Assembly (NCBI RefSeq): GCF_015207245.1
Contig: NZ_JADEXF010000211.1
Coordinates: 1 to 6,476 of the forward strand
DNA: 6,476 nt
Reading direction: 5' to 3'
Source of the DNA: Nostoc cf. edaphicum LEGE 07299
Lineage (GTDB): Bacteria > Cyanobacteriota > Cyanobacteriia > Cyanobacteriales > Nostocaceae
Positions 1 through 5,693 of this stretch are shown in pieces. Within the stretch, counting starts at the first letter, position 1. Each line of letters opens with the position of its first letter. A program made the position numbers and the translations under genes. The notes below the pieces were generated by a model. The model was not told where the DNA came from. It was given only the letters and a program-made list of their open reading frames with translations, and made no database searches.

Positions 1-1791
1 ACTTATACCCAGTTGGCAGAGCAAATGCAACTATTTGCTGCTGGTTTACAGGCGTTGGGAGTAAAGGAAGGCGATCGCATTTCCTTAATTTCCGACAACA
101 GTCCTCGCTGGTTTATTGCCGATCAAGGGATAATGACTGCTGGAGCCGTTGATGCGGTGCGTAGCTCCCAAGCGGAAAAAGAAGAACTGCTGTTTATCAT
201 CGCTAATAGTGGCAGTACAGCAATAGTAGTTGAAGATTTAAAGACACTTAAAAAACTGCAAGATCGCCTCAACGATTTACCAATTCAGTTTGCGATCTTA
301 CTTTCGGATGAAGCACCACCTGTAGACCAAACCCTAAAGGTACTGAACTTTTCGCAGTTGCTCGAAATTGGGGCAAATCATAATTTTGTGCCAGTTAAGC
401 AAAATCGTGATGCTCTAGCAACTCTAATTTATACCTCTGGCACCACAGGCAAACCCAAGGGTGTGATGCTGTCTTATAGCAATTTGATGCACCAAGTTAC
501 AACATTTGGCACAGTATTGCAGCCAAAGCCGGGCGATATGGTTCTCAGTATCTTACCTTCGTGGCACAGCTACGAACGGACTGTTGAATATTACCTACTA
601 TCTCAAGGTTGCACGCAAGTTTATACCAACTTGCGCTCTGTGAAAGGGGATTTGAGACAATTTAAACCCAACTACATGGTAGGTGTACCTCGCCTGTGGG
701 AATCGATTTATGAAGGAGTGCAAAAACAGTTCCGCGAACAACCAGCCAAAAAGCAACGCCTAATTAAATTTTTAATGGGCATGAGCGAAAAATATATTAA
801 AGCGCGGCGAGTTGCTCAGGGATTGGATTTAAATAATCTTCATGCTTCAGCCGTCGAACGATTAGCAGCTAAGATCCAAGCATCAGCTTTATTACCCCTC
901 CATGCCTTGGGAGAACGACTGGTTTATGCCAAAGTGCGCGAAGCCACAGGAGGACAAGTTAAGCAGATGATTAGCGGTGGCGGTGCGCTTCCCAGACACA
1001 TAGATAATTTCTTTGAAATTATTGGCGTGCAGATTTTACAAGGCTATGGCTTGACAGAAACTTCTCCTGTCACCCATGTACGGCGTCCTTGGCGGAATTT
1101 GATTGGCGCATCAGGGCTACCACTCCCGGCTACAGAAGCTAAAATCGTCGATCCTGAAACAAAAGCGCCTTTACCAACAGAGAAGCGAGGCTTAGTATTG
1201 TTGAGGGGCCCGCAGATTATGCAAGGCTATTACCAAAATCCTGAAGCGACAGCGAAAGCAATTGATGCTGAAGGTTGGTTTGATAGCGGCGATTTGGGTT
1301 GGCTGACACCAGAATACGACTTAGTGCTAACTGGCAGAGCAAAAGATACGATTGTATTGACGAACGGGGAAAACATCGAGCCACAGCCGATCGAAGATGT
1401 GTGTTTGCGATCGCCCTACATCGATCAAATTATGCTCGTCGGTCAAGATCGGCGCAACCTGGGAGCCTTAATTGTCCCCAATGTCGAAGCCTTAGAAAAA
1501 TGGGCAGCAAGTCAAAATCTAACGCTGGATACGCCCAACAATCAAGTGACTTCCTCAGATAGTCAAAAAATTGACTTCGAGAGTAGAATGATCCAGGATT
1601 TATTTCGCCAAGAATTGAATCGGGAAGTCCAAAATCGTCCAGGCTATCGACCGGATGACCGCATCGGAACGTTTAAACTCATCCTGGAACCGTTTTCCAT
1701 CGAAAATGGCTTGATGACCCAAACACTAAAAGTTCGCCGACATGTCGTCACGGAACGCTATCGCGATATTATTGACGGCATGTTTGCCTGA
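1..1791 (+). CDS. aas: Long-chain fatty acid-activating enzyme (acyl-ACP/acyl-CoA synthetase), 5'-truncated by window edge
   Basis: This is an AMP-forming adenylate synthetase that activates free fatty acids through an acyl-adenylate. The single cyanobacterial member of this group (Slr1609 type) acts mainly as a membrane-associated acyl-ACP synthetase that recycles fatty acids released from lipids or taken up from outside. The frame is open from base 1 (visible residues TYTQLAEQ), so the TTG at 13 is internal; 596 residues are visible and I estimate roughly 45-60 N-terminal ones are missing. Visible motifs, counted from the edge: P-loop YTSGTTGKPKG at 144-154, adenine-binding GYGLTE at 348-353, hinge region GWFDSGDLGWL with ribose-binding Asp431, TGR-KD around Arg446, and the C-terminal catalytic lysine in TQTLKVRR (Lys577). 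The helical insert between the P-loop and GYGLTE fits the bacterial long-chain type. Its stop lies 42 nt before the YlqD gene, so co-transcription is likely. ACP versus CoA preference is inferred from the lineage, not from visible residues. Confidence 0.93.
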   Translation, partial: TYTQLAEQMQLFAAGLQALGVKEGDRISLISDNSPRWFIADQGIMTAGAVDAVRSSQAEKEELLFIIANSGSTAIVVEDLKTLKKLQDRLNDLPIQFAILLSDEAPPVDQTLKVLNFSQLLEIGANHNFVPVKQNRDALATLIYTSGTTGKPKGVMLSYSNLMHQVTTFGTVLQPKPGDMVLSILPSWHSYERTVEYYLLSQGCTQVYTNLRSVKGDLRQFKPNYMVGVPRLWESIYEGVQKQFREQPAKKQRLIKFLMGMSEKYIKARRVAQGLDLNNLHASAVERLAAKIQASALLPLHALGERLVYAKVREATGGQVKQMISGGGALPRHIDNFFEIIGVQILQGYGLTETSPVTHVRRPWRNLIGASGLPLPATEAKIVDPETKAPLPTEKRGLVLLRGPQIMQGYYQNPEATAKAIDAEGWFDSGDLGWLTPEYDLVLTGRAKDTIVLTNGENIEPQPIEDVCLRSPYIDQIMLVGQDRRNLGALIVPNVEALEKWAASQNLTLDTPNNQVTSSDSQKIDFESRMIQDLFRQELNREVQNRPGYRPDDRIGTFKLILEPFSIENGLMTQTLKVRRHVVTERYRDIIDGMFA

Positions 1792-1833
1792 TCATTCCAC
1801 CTGCTAACTGTAAAGAGTGAACGTGAAATATTT

Positions 1834-2283
1834 ATGGATGTCTCCAAATCTAATTTGCTTCTGAAACGCGTCGTTAACGTCAAAGTCATTGTGACTCCTC
1901 TCTGGAAAGAGGAAGTACAACAGCAGCTGCAAACCCAGATCAATCAACTCGATCAGCAACTGCAACAGCTAGACGTAGAAGGACAAAGAGCGATCGCGGC
2001 AATTCAAAAGCAGAGTCTGCAACCACCTGGCCCCCAGACCCTCCAACAAATTGACAATATCCAACTCCAAGTCAATCAAAAGAAAAGTGAATTTTTGGAG
2101 CAAAAAAATCAGTTGCTGCAAAATCTCCAGCAAGTGCAGTTTCTCCAGCAAGATCAGGAAGTCAACCAATTCCAAATGGAAGGCTTTTTCCGGGTGGAAA
2201 CCGGTGATAACCTGATTAGCAAAATGCAAGTCGAAATCGTTCTGCGCGATGGCGTTGTAGAAGAAATTCGCGGCGACATTTAA
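1834..2283 (+). CDS. YlqD family coiled-coil protein
   Basis: This 149-residue protein matches the YlqD family (DUF2869-like) from memory of cyanobacterial and Bacillus members. The molecular function is unknown. Order: a short basic N-terminal segment (VVNVKVIVTPLWKEE, 13-27) likely forming a beta strand, a long helical coiled-coil region (about 25-112) broken near the prolines at 64-67, then a C-terminal beta-rich piece (GFFRVETGDNL then MQVEIVLRDGVVEEIRGDI). The helical part is very glutamine-rich: 32 of 149 residues are Gln. There is no signal peptide or membrane segment, so it is presumably cytoplasmic. ATG 1834 is the only reasonable start, because no ATG, GTG or TTG lies in frame between the upstream stop and it; a weak purine stretch (AAAGAG, 1812-1817) is the only SD-like sequence. 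The gene follows the synthetase closely on the same strand. Its stop codon directly abuts the heptamer array. Confidence 0.85.
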   Translation: MDVSKSNLLLKRVVNVKVIVTPLWKEEVQQQLQTQINQLDQQLQQLDVEGQRAIAAIQKQSLQPPGPQTLQQIDNIQLQVNQKKSEFLEQKNQLLQNLQQVQFLQQDQEVNQFQMEGFFRVETGDNLISKMQVEIVLRDGVVEEIRGDI

Positions 2284-2284
2284 A

Positions 2285-2368
2285 TTTGTCATTTGTCATT
2301 TGTCCGTTGTCATTTGTCCTTTGTCATTTATTTTGTGACTAATGACCAATGACTAATGACTAATGACA
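2285..2368. repeat. STRR-type heptamer array, two halves inverted (12 x 7 bp)
   Basis: The stretch divides exactly into twelve 7-mers. Units 1-6 (2285-2326) are TTTGTCA or one-base variants (TTTGTCC, GTTGTCA). Units 7-8 (2327-2340) are degenerate: TTTATTT, TGTGACT. Units 9-12 (2341-2368) are AATGACT, AATGACC or AATGACA. The second half, reverse-complemented, reads ATTAGTC, one base from the first half's ATTTGTC phase, so the array can fold into a long imperfect hairpin with one mismatch per repeat. Short tandemly repeated heptamers are known from filamentous cyanobacteria (STRR). This one lies between two convergent 3' ends and includes the last two codons and stop of the minus-strand gene. 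A bidirectional terminator role is possible but inferred. Confidence 0.85.
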
Positions 2369-2881
2369 TATGTGATTTAACTTAGTGTGAGAGCGGCTCC
2401 CAGCCCAACATTCCACCTGGGAGCCAGCCCAAACGATTTGCCACACTGGAGGTGAGCTAATAAAAAGCGATCGCCCAAAGGTTGTCATCTCCGCTCGATA
2501 TTTAACCGTCCCAACTGAATTATTACCCCGCTTGATTTGCGTAATCGTCACTAACGCCTGATTTGGTTGCGGATAAACTACCTCTATCTTTCGCGATCCT
2601 CCCACTGCTATCTCCTCAAAGGCATTCAGGGCGAGGGTAGTAGGATTACTGCCTTGGAGAGATGAGTTAAGTTTTTCTAAAGGTATAGTTTGATAATCGG
2701 AACGCTCTGAGAATGTTGCAACTTCCTGAGACTGATGTACTGCTCCCATTTGCTGGGTTTGCTCATCACTAGTCTCAACAATCGGTGCAGATTGCTGGTG
2801 CTGAATAATATAAACTCCAGCACCAGCCGTGGCAGAGATACTTAATATTACAATCAAAAAGAATTTTAGCTTTGCCAACAT
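2360..2881 (-). CDS. Small membrane-anchored or exported protein of unknown function
   Basis: I do not recognise a named family. From the ATG at 2881 it is 173 residues. A basic N-terminus (MLAKLK) precedes a hydrophobic helix at about 7-26 (FFLIVILSISATAGAGVYII), giving an uncleaved anchor or signal peptide. A polar, Gln/Ser-rich linker follows (27-80), then a folded-looking domain (about 81-151) with ALNAFEEI, alternating beta-type segments (KIEVVYPQPNQALVTITQI, GTVKYRAEM) and PPVWQIVWAGSQ. There is no lipobox cysteine. An in-frame TTG at 2902 would add seven residues; I prefer the ATG because the added residues bring no SD and the signal-like N-terminus is complete without them. The tail after WAGSQ looks odd: WAGS is repeated at 151-154 and 159-162, it overlaps a DNA inverted repeat, and the stop lies in a heptamer repeat, so the C-terminus may have been remodelled. 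By topology it is probably periplasmic or thylakoid-lumen facing. It converges with ylqD and appears monocistronic. Confidence 0.7.
   Translation of the reverse strand: MLAKLKFFLIVILSISATAGAGVYIIQHQQSAPIVETSDEQTQQMGAVHQSQEVATFSERSDYQTIPLEKLNSSLQGSNPTTLALNAFEEIAVGGSRKIEVVYPQPNQALVTITQIKRGNNSVGTVKYRAEMTTFGRSLFISSPPVWQIVWAGSQVECWAGSRSHTKLNHICH
2395..2425. repeat. 9-bp perfect GC-rich inverted repeat (hairpin) at the 3' end of the minus-strand gene
   Basis: GGCTCCCAG (2395-2403) and CTGGGAGCC (2417-2425) are perfect reverse complements around a 13-nt loop. The element lies inside the coding region, over residues about 153-163 of the minus-strand protein. No T-run follows on either strand, so it is not a classical intrinsic terminator. 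It could slow transcription or protect mRNA at the 3' end of either convergent transcript. Confidence 0.6.
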
Positions 2882-3149
2882 AAAAGTAAACAGGAATTTC
2901 AAATAGGTTTATTACCAATTTTGAATTCTAGATTGAACTACATGCTATATCCTCTTTCTGTGAGAAACTCTTGTATCTTAAGTAGTGGTTATGAGAAATA
3001 TTAAATAGCAATCCCATTTAATCTTTGAGAAACTCGTGGTGGTTTTTGCAAGTCAATGACTAAAACAAGATCCAGATATTGGCTAACCATAGAGGATAGC
3101 TCTGTATTATAGACTTCTAAGCTATATTTAGGTTCCTAGAGTCAATCGG

Positions 3150-3176
3150 TTAGTCATTAGTCATTAGTCATTAGTG
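3150..3176. repeat. STRR-type TTAGTCA heptamer array
   Basis: Three perfect TTAGTCA units plus a partial TTAGTG. Positions 3153-3172 are the exact reverse complement of 2348-2367 (20 bp), so the two arrays form an inverted pair flanking the small minus-strand gene. Confidence 0.85.
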
Positions 3177-3186
3177 AAAAGCTAAT

Positions 3187-3240
3187 ACCCAATGCCCCAT
3201 ACCCAATGCCCCATGCCCAATGCCCAATGCCCAATCCCCA
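3187..3240. repeat. STRR-type CCCAATG / CCCCATG heptamer array
   Basis: Seven 7-bp units in register (3187-3235), alternating ACCCAAT and GCCCCAT and then three GCCCAAT, followed by a partial CCCCA. This is a different heptamer family from the GTCATTA-type arrays nearby. It matches the C-rich STRR class of heterocystous cyanobacteria as I recall it. The array lies about 100 bp upstream of the E2 start, so the E2 promoter is probably downstream of it or overlaps it. Confidence 0.85.
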
Positions 3241-3338
3241 ACCTAAAATATAAACAGTCTAAAACTCTCCCATCAAGATACAATTCGATCTGACAAAAAC
3301 TGTTAAAGTCCATAAACCATTGATTTCCAAACCACCCT

Positions 3339-4634
3339 ATGAGCATTCACGAAGTATTTATGCCGGCGCTGAGTTCCACCATGACGGAAGGCAAAATCGT
3401 CTCCTGGGTGAAATCGCCAGGGGACAAAGTGGAAAAAGGCGAAACAGTGGTGGTTGTAGAGTCAGATAAGGCAGATATGGATGTAGAAACCTTCTATGAA
3501 GGCTTTCTTGCCCATATCATAGTTGAAGCTGGTGAAACTGCCCCGGTAGGATCTGCGATCGCCTTTATCGCCGAAACGGAAGCTGAAATTGAACAAGCAA
3601 AATCTCTTGCCAATTCTGGCGGTGCGGCTGCTACTCCTACCTCTTCCCCTAAACCAGCTGCTGTCACAGCCTCAGTCGCCACACCTGCCTTAGCGTCTCA
3701 AAACGGTTCTAACCACAAAGAAGTAAGGCTTGTCGCTTCACCTCGTGCCCGCAAGTTAGCCAAAGAACTCAAAGTTGATTTGACTACACTCCAAGGTAGT
3801 GGCCCCCACGGACGCATTGTCGCCGAAGATGTAGAAGCATTGTCTAACAAAGGCAAGCAACCCACCCCAGTTGCGCCAGCAGCACCCGTACCAACCAGCG
3901 CCCCAGTTGCACCCCCAGCACCTCGGACACCAGCACCCGCACCCGTGGCGGCGGCTATTCCTGGCCAAACTGTACCTTTAACTACCTTCCAAAATGCCGT
4001 AGTGCGGAACATGGTAGCCACCATATCCGTGCCCGTCTTTCGTGTCGGTTATACAATTACCACTGATGGGTTAGACAAACTTTATAAACAAATTAAATCC
4101 AAAGGCGTGACAATGACAGCGCTACTGGCGAAAGCTGTAGCAGTGACATTGCAAAAACACCCATTGTTAAATGCTAGCTACTCAGACCAGGGTATTGTTT
4201 ATCATTCTGATATCAACATTTCCGTAGCAGTAGCGATGGATGATGGCGGATTGATTACACCTGTGCTGCAAAATGCAGACGCAGTAGATATATATTCTCT
4301 GTCGCGTACTTGGAAATCTTTGGTAGAACGTGCGAGGACAAAACAACTACAGCCCCAAGAATACAACAGTGGTACTTTTACCCTGTCCAATTTGGGGATG
4401 TTTGGCGTAGATAAATTTGATGCGATTTTGCCGCCTGGACAAGGTTCAATTTTAGCGATCGGGGCATCGCGGCCGCAAGTGGTAGCAACACCCGACGGTT
4501 TATTTGGCGTGCGCCAACAGATGCAAGTTAATATTACTTCTGACCACCGGATTATTTATGGTGCTCATGCTGCGGCGTTCTTGCAAGATTTAGCAAAATT
4601 GATTGAGACAAATCCTCAATCTTTGACAATGTAG
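3339..4634 (+). CDS. pdhC: Pyruvate dehydrogenase complex E2, dihydrolipoamide acetyltransferase
   Basis: This E2 core subunit transfers the acetyl group from E1-bound hydroxyethyl-TPP through lipoyl-lysine to CoA, giving acetyl-CoA for fatty acid synthesis and other uses. It is complete at 431 residues. One lipoyl domain (about 2-78) carries the lipoylated Lys44 in ESDKADMDVE. After an Ala/Thr/Ser linker comes the peripheral subunit-binding domain (about 131-168, VASPRARKLAKEL then GSGPHGRIVAEDVEAL), then a mobile Ala/Pro linker (172-208), then the catalytic domain (about 212-431). The catalytic domain has GTFTLSNLG (345-353) and the active-site SDHRIIYGA with His403. The canonical DHRxxDG aspartate is Tyr407 here, as I recall for plastid and cyanobacterial E2, so I do not read it as inactivation. 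ATG 3339 begins exactly at the lipoyl domain; no SD is visible. No E1 or E3 gene is adjacent, which is common for cyanobacteria, where the PDH genes are scattered. Confidence 0.95.
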   Translation: MSIHEVFMPALSSTMTEGKIVSWVKSPGDKVEKGETVVVVESDKADMDVETFYEGFLAHIIVEAGETAPVGSAIAFIAETEAEIEQAKSLANSGGAAATPTSSPKPAAVTASVATPALASQNGSNHKEVRLVASPRARKLAKELKVDLTTLQGSGPHGRIVAEDVEALSNKGKQPTPVAPAAPVPTSAPVAPPAPRTPAPAPVAAAIPGQTVPLTTFQNAVVRNMVATISVPVFRVGYTITTDGLDKLYKQIKSKGVTMTALLAKAVAVTLQKHPLLNASYSDQGIVYHSDINISVAVAMDDGGLITPVLQNADAVDIYSLSRTWKSLVERARTKQLQPQEYNSGTFTLSNLGMFGVDKFDAILPPGQGSILAIGASRPQVVATPDGLFGVRQQMQVNITSDHRIIYGAHAAAFLQDLAKLIETNPQSLTM

Positions 4635-4658
4635 TTTTGAAAAAATACCGAATTTAAA

Positions 4659-4706
4659 TGTTAGCGCTATCAGCGAACAGCAGTTTTTCGTAGAGTAGCG
4701 CTAACA
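4659..4706. repeat. Palindromic intergenic element with 11-bp perfect arms
   Basis: TGTTAGCGCTA (4659-4669) and TAGCGCTAACA (4696-4706) are perfect reverse complements around 26 nt. Inside, CGAA (4674-4677) can pair with TTCG (4687-4690), making a two-stage hairpin. The core TAGCGCTA is itself palindromic, so the arms are also direct repeats of 8 bp. It lies 25 nt after the E2 stop. It resembles the small GTTAGCGC...GCGCTAAC interspersed palindromes I recall from Nostoc-type genomes. It could end the E2 transcript, but no T-run follows the distal arm. The rest of the 4635-4772 spacer is AT-rich, with no convincing promoter for the next gene. Confidence 0.75.
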
Positions 4707-4772
4707 ACAAATAATGCTTACACTTCAATACTACAAATATTTAATTAATTTACGCCTAGCTATTTATCACGA

Positions 4773-5675
4773 GTGACATACGACAACACCCTAAAATATC
4801 TAGTTGAGCAATATCCAGAAGATTTTATCCGCTACTTACTTGCATCTGAGGCAACGGATATCCAAATTCTCAAAACAGAATTAAATCAAGAGCCAATTCG
4901 TGCCGATTCTGTAACTTTTTTGCAAACTGCCAATCAAATACTGCATTTAGAGTTTCAAACCTTACCAGCATCCACTGCACCCTTACCACTGCGGATGTTG
5001 GACTATTGGGTACGGCTATATCGACAATACAATTGTGATATCGAGCAGATAGTAATTTTTCTTAAACCGACAACTTCAGAAGCTGTCTTTATAGATCAAT
5101 TTACTGCCCGCAATACTACTCACCGTTACTGCGTCATCCGAATTTGGGAACAAGATCCAGAACCTCTATTGTTATCTTCTGGTTTATTACCTTTGGCAAC
5201 TTTGGCGCGAACAGATTCTCCTCAAAGCTTACTTCAACAGGTAGCAGTTCAGGTGAGTATGATTGAAGAAGAAGCCACCAAGCAGAGTATCTCGGTATGT
5301 ACCCAACTTCTAGCAGGGTTGGTATTCGAGCCAGAACTAATTCGTCAGTTTTTGAGGAGAGAAGATATGAGAGAATCTGCCATTTATCAAGAAATTCTCG
5401 AAGAAGGATTGCAAGAAGGGAGACAACGAGGCATTGAACAAGGCATTGAACAAGGTCTTGAACAAGGTCTTGAACAAGGTCTTGAACAAGGAAGGCAATC
5501 AGAACTGAGGCTAGTGATGCGTCTATTAACTCGTCGGCTTGGTTCGATTAATTCTCAGTTACAATCTCGGTTGCAAGAGTTGTCCCTAGCTCAGTTAGAA
5601 AACTTGGGCGAAGTCTTACTAGATTTCGCCAGTGAGGCTGATTTGATGAATTGGCTAAATACAATAGAAAGTTAG
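4773..5675 (+). CDS. Rpn family recombination-promoting nuclease-like protein (PD-(D/E)XK, DUF4351 C-terminus)
   Basis: This 300-residue protein resembles the cyanobacterial Rpn/YhgA-like group, often labelled putative transposase but really PD-(D/E)XK DNA endonucleases. The nuclease fold takes up about residues 1-125. Candidate catalytic residues are Asp45 in IRADSV and Glu60/Gln62 in ILHLEFQT, the D...ExQ variant of the family. A helical middle (about 138-215, including LLAGLVFEPELIRQFLRREDMRESAIYQEI) leads to a charged segment with five GIEQ/GLEQ repeats (220-239). The DUF4351-like C-terminus is at about 244-300 (LRLVMRLLTRRLGSI then LSLAQLENLGEVLLDF then LMNWL). The start is GTG at 4773: an in-frame stop lies 27 nt upstream, no ATG or other start codon intervenes, and homologues begin with a similar YDNT-KYL motif. 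No SD precedes it, in contrast to an internal ATG at 5367. It is probably accessory; a defence or recombination role is inferred from the family. Confidence 0.85.
   Translation: MTYDNTLKYLVEQYPEDFIRYLLASEATDIQILKTELNQEPIRADSVTFLQTANQILHLEFQTLPASTAPLPLRMLDYWVRLYRQYNCDIEQIVIFLKPTTSEAVFIDQFTARNTTHRYCVIRIWEQDPEPLLLSSGLLPLATLARTDSPQSLLQQVAVQVSMIEEEATKQSISVCTQLLAGLVFEPELIRQFLRREDMRESAIYQEILEEGLQEGRQRGIEQGIEQGLEQGLEQGLEQGRQSELRLVMRLLTRRLGSINSQLQSRLQELSLAQLENLGEVLLDFASEADLMNWLNTIES
5354..5359 (+). promoter_or_regulatory. Internal Shine-Dalgarno candidate inside the Rpn gene
   Basis: GAGGAG, within the purine run GAGGAGAGAAGAT, ends 7 nt before an in-frame ATG at 5367. It is the strongest SD-like site at a plausible in-frame start that I found in this window. 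The same bases encode two arginines in FLRRED, so purine richness from coding alone is possible. Confidence 0.4.
5367..5675 (+). CDS. Possible intragenic short Rpn protein (C-terminal form)
   Basis: An in-frame internal start (Met199 of the long form) would give a 102-residue protein starting MRESAIYQEIL. It would contain the GIEQ/GLEQ repeat and the DUF4351-like C-terminal domain but no nuclease core. In enterobacteria, rpn genes are known to make a short C-terminal product from an internal start that blocks the full-length toxin. Here the support is the well-spaced GAGGAG before the ATG, the lack of any SD at the long-form GTG, and a cut point falling between the nuclease and the C-terminal domain. 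The product is inferred. The motif around Met199 also seems conserved in cyanobacterial homologues as I recall them, which may simply be a structural constraint. Confidence 0.35.
   Translation: MRESAIYQEILEEGLQEGRQRGIEQGIEQGLEQGLEQGLEQGRQSELRLVMRLLTRRLGSINSQLQSRLQELSLAQLENLGEVLLDFASEADLMNWLNTIES
5430..5489 (+). repeat. In-frame 12-bp minisatellite (5 units) coding GIEQ/GLEQ
   Basis: Five exact-length 12-bp units: two GGCATTGAACAA followed by three GGTCTTGAACAA. Each encodes Gly-Ile/Leu-Glu-Gln, residues 220-239 of the Rpn protein. The unit length is a multiple of three, so gain or loss by slippage would change linker length without a frameshift. The last three units are identical at the DNA level, which points to recent duplication. 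Confidence 0.9.
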
Positions 5676-5693
5676 AGTTTGCTTTAAACTTTC
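5667..5693. terminator. Possible weak bidirectional hairpin between convergent genes
   Basis: GAAAGTT (5667-5673) and AACTTTC (5687-5693) are perfect 7-bp inverted repeats with a 13-nt loop, spanning both stop codons (TAG 5673-5675 on plus, TAA 5684-5686 on minus). An alternative inner stem AGTTT/AAACT exists. The stems are AT-rich and no clear U-tract follows on either strand, so terminator function is only suggested by position. Confidence 0.25.

Larger units (their letters stand above)
2882..3338. other. AT-rich intergenic region between divergent genes
   Basis: No coding region longer than a few dozen codons is convincing here. The region must hold the promoters of the minus-strand gene at 2881 and of the E2 gene at 3339, but no clean -35/-10 pair is visible. 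The best -10-like hexamer for E2 is TACAAT at 3279-3284, without a matching -35. Small structures are a 10-bp direct repeat TGAGAAACTC (2961-2970 and 3026-3035) and a 7-bp inverted repeat ATTAAAT/ATTTAAT (3000-3006 and 3016-3022, 9-nt loop). Two heptamer arrays follow and are listed separately. No SD precedes the E2 start. Confidence 0.6.

Noticed and set aside
13..15. TTG as the start of the fatty-acid synthetase
   Set aside because: The frame is open to base 1 and the residues before it (TYTQ) fit the family, so the gene is cut by the window edge.
1969..2292. Minus-strand reading frame opposite ylqD
   Set aside because: It is a shadow of the Gln-rich coding sequence, giving a Leu/Phe-rich product with no recognisable domain or RBS.
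2285..3240. CRISPR-like repeats
   Set aside because: The repeats are 7 bp and contiguous, with no unique spacers of regular length.
3494..4024. Minus-strand Gly/Ala-rich and Cys/Trp-rich frames opposite E2
   Set aside because: They mirror the Ala/Pro linker codons of E2; their composition is an artefact of the antisense reading.
4402..4408. Missing DHRxxDG aspartate in E2 as a sign of inactivation
   Set aside because: The codons concerned are near 4551-4560 (Tyr407), not here; Tyr at that place is, as I recall, normal in plastid and cyanobacterial E2.
5251..5261. Second internal start in Rpn (AGGTG before ATG 5259, Met163)
   Set aside because: The spacing is only about 3 nt, too short for a good SD, and the start would split the helical middle region.
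4773..5675. Rpn gene as part of an insertion sequence
   Set aside because: Despite the common putative transposase label, no terminal inverted repeats or target duplication bracket it; the palindrome at 4659-4706 has no partner after the gene.
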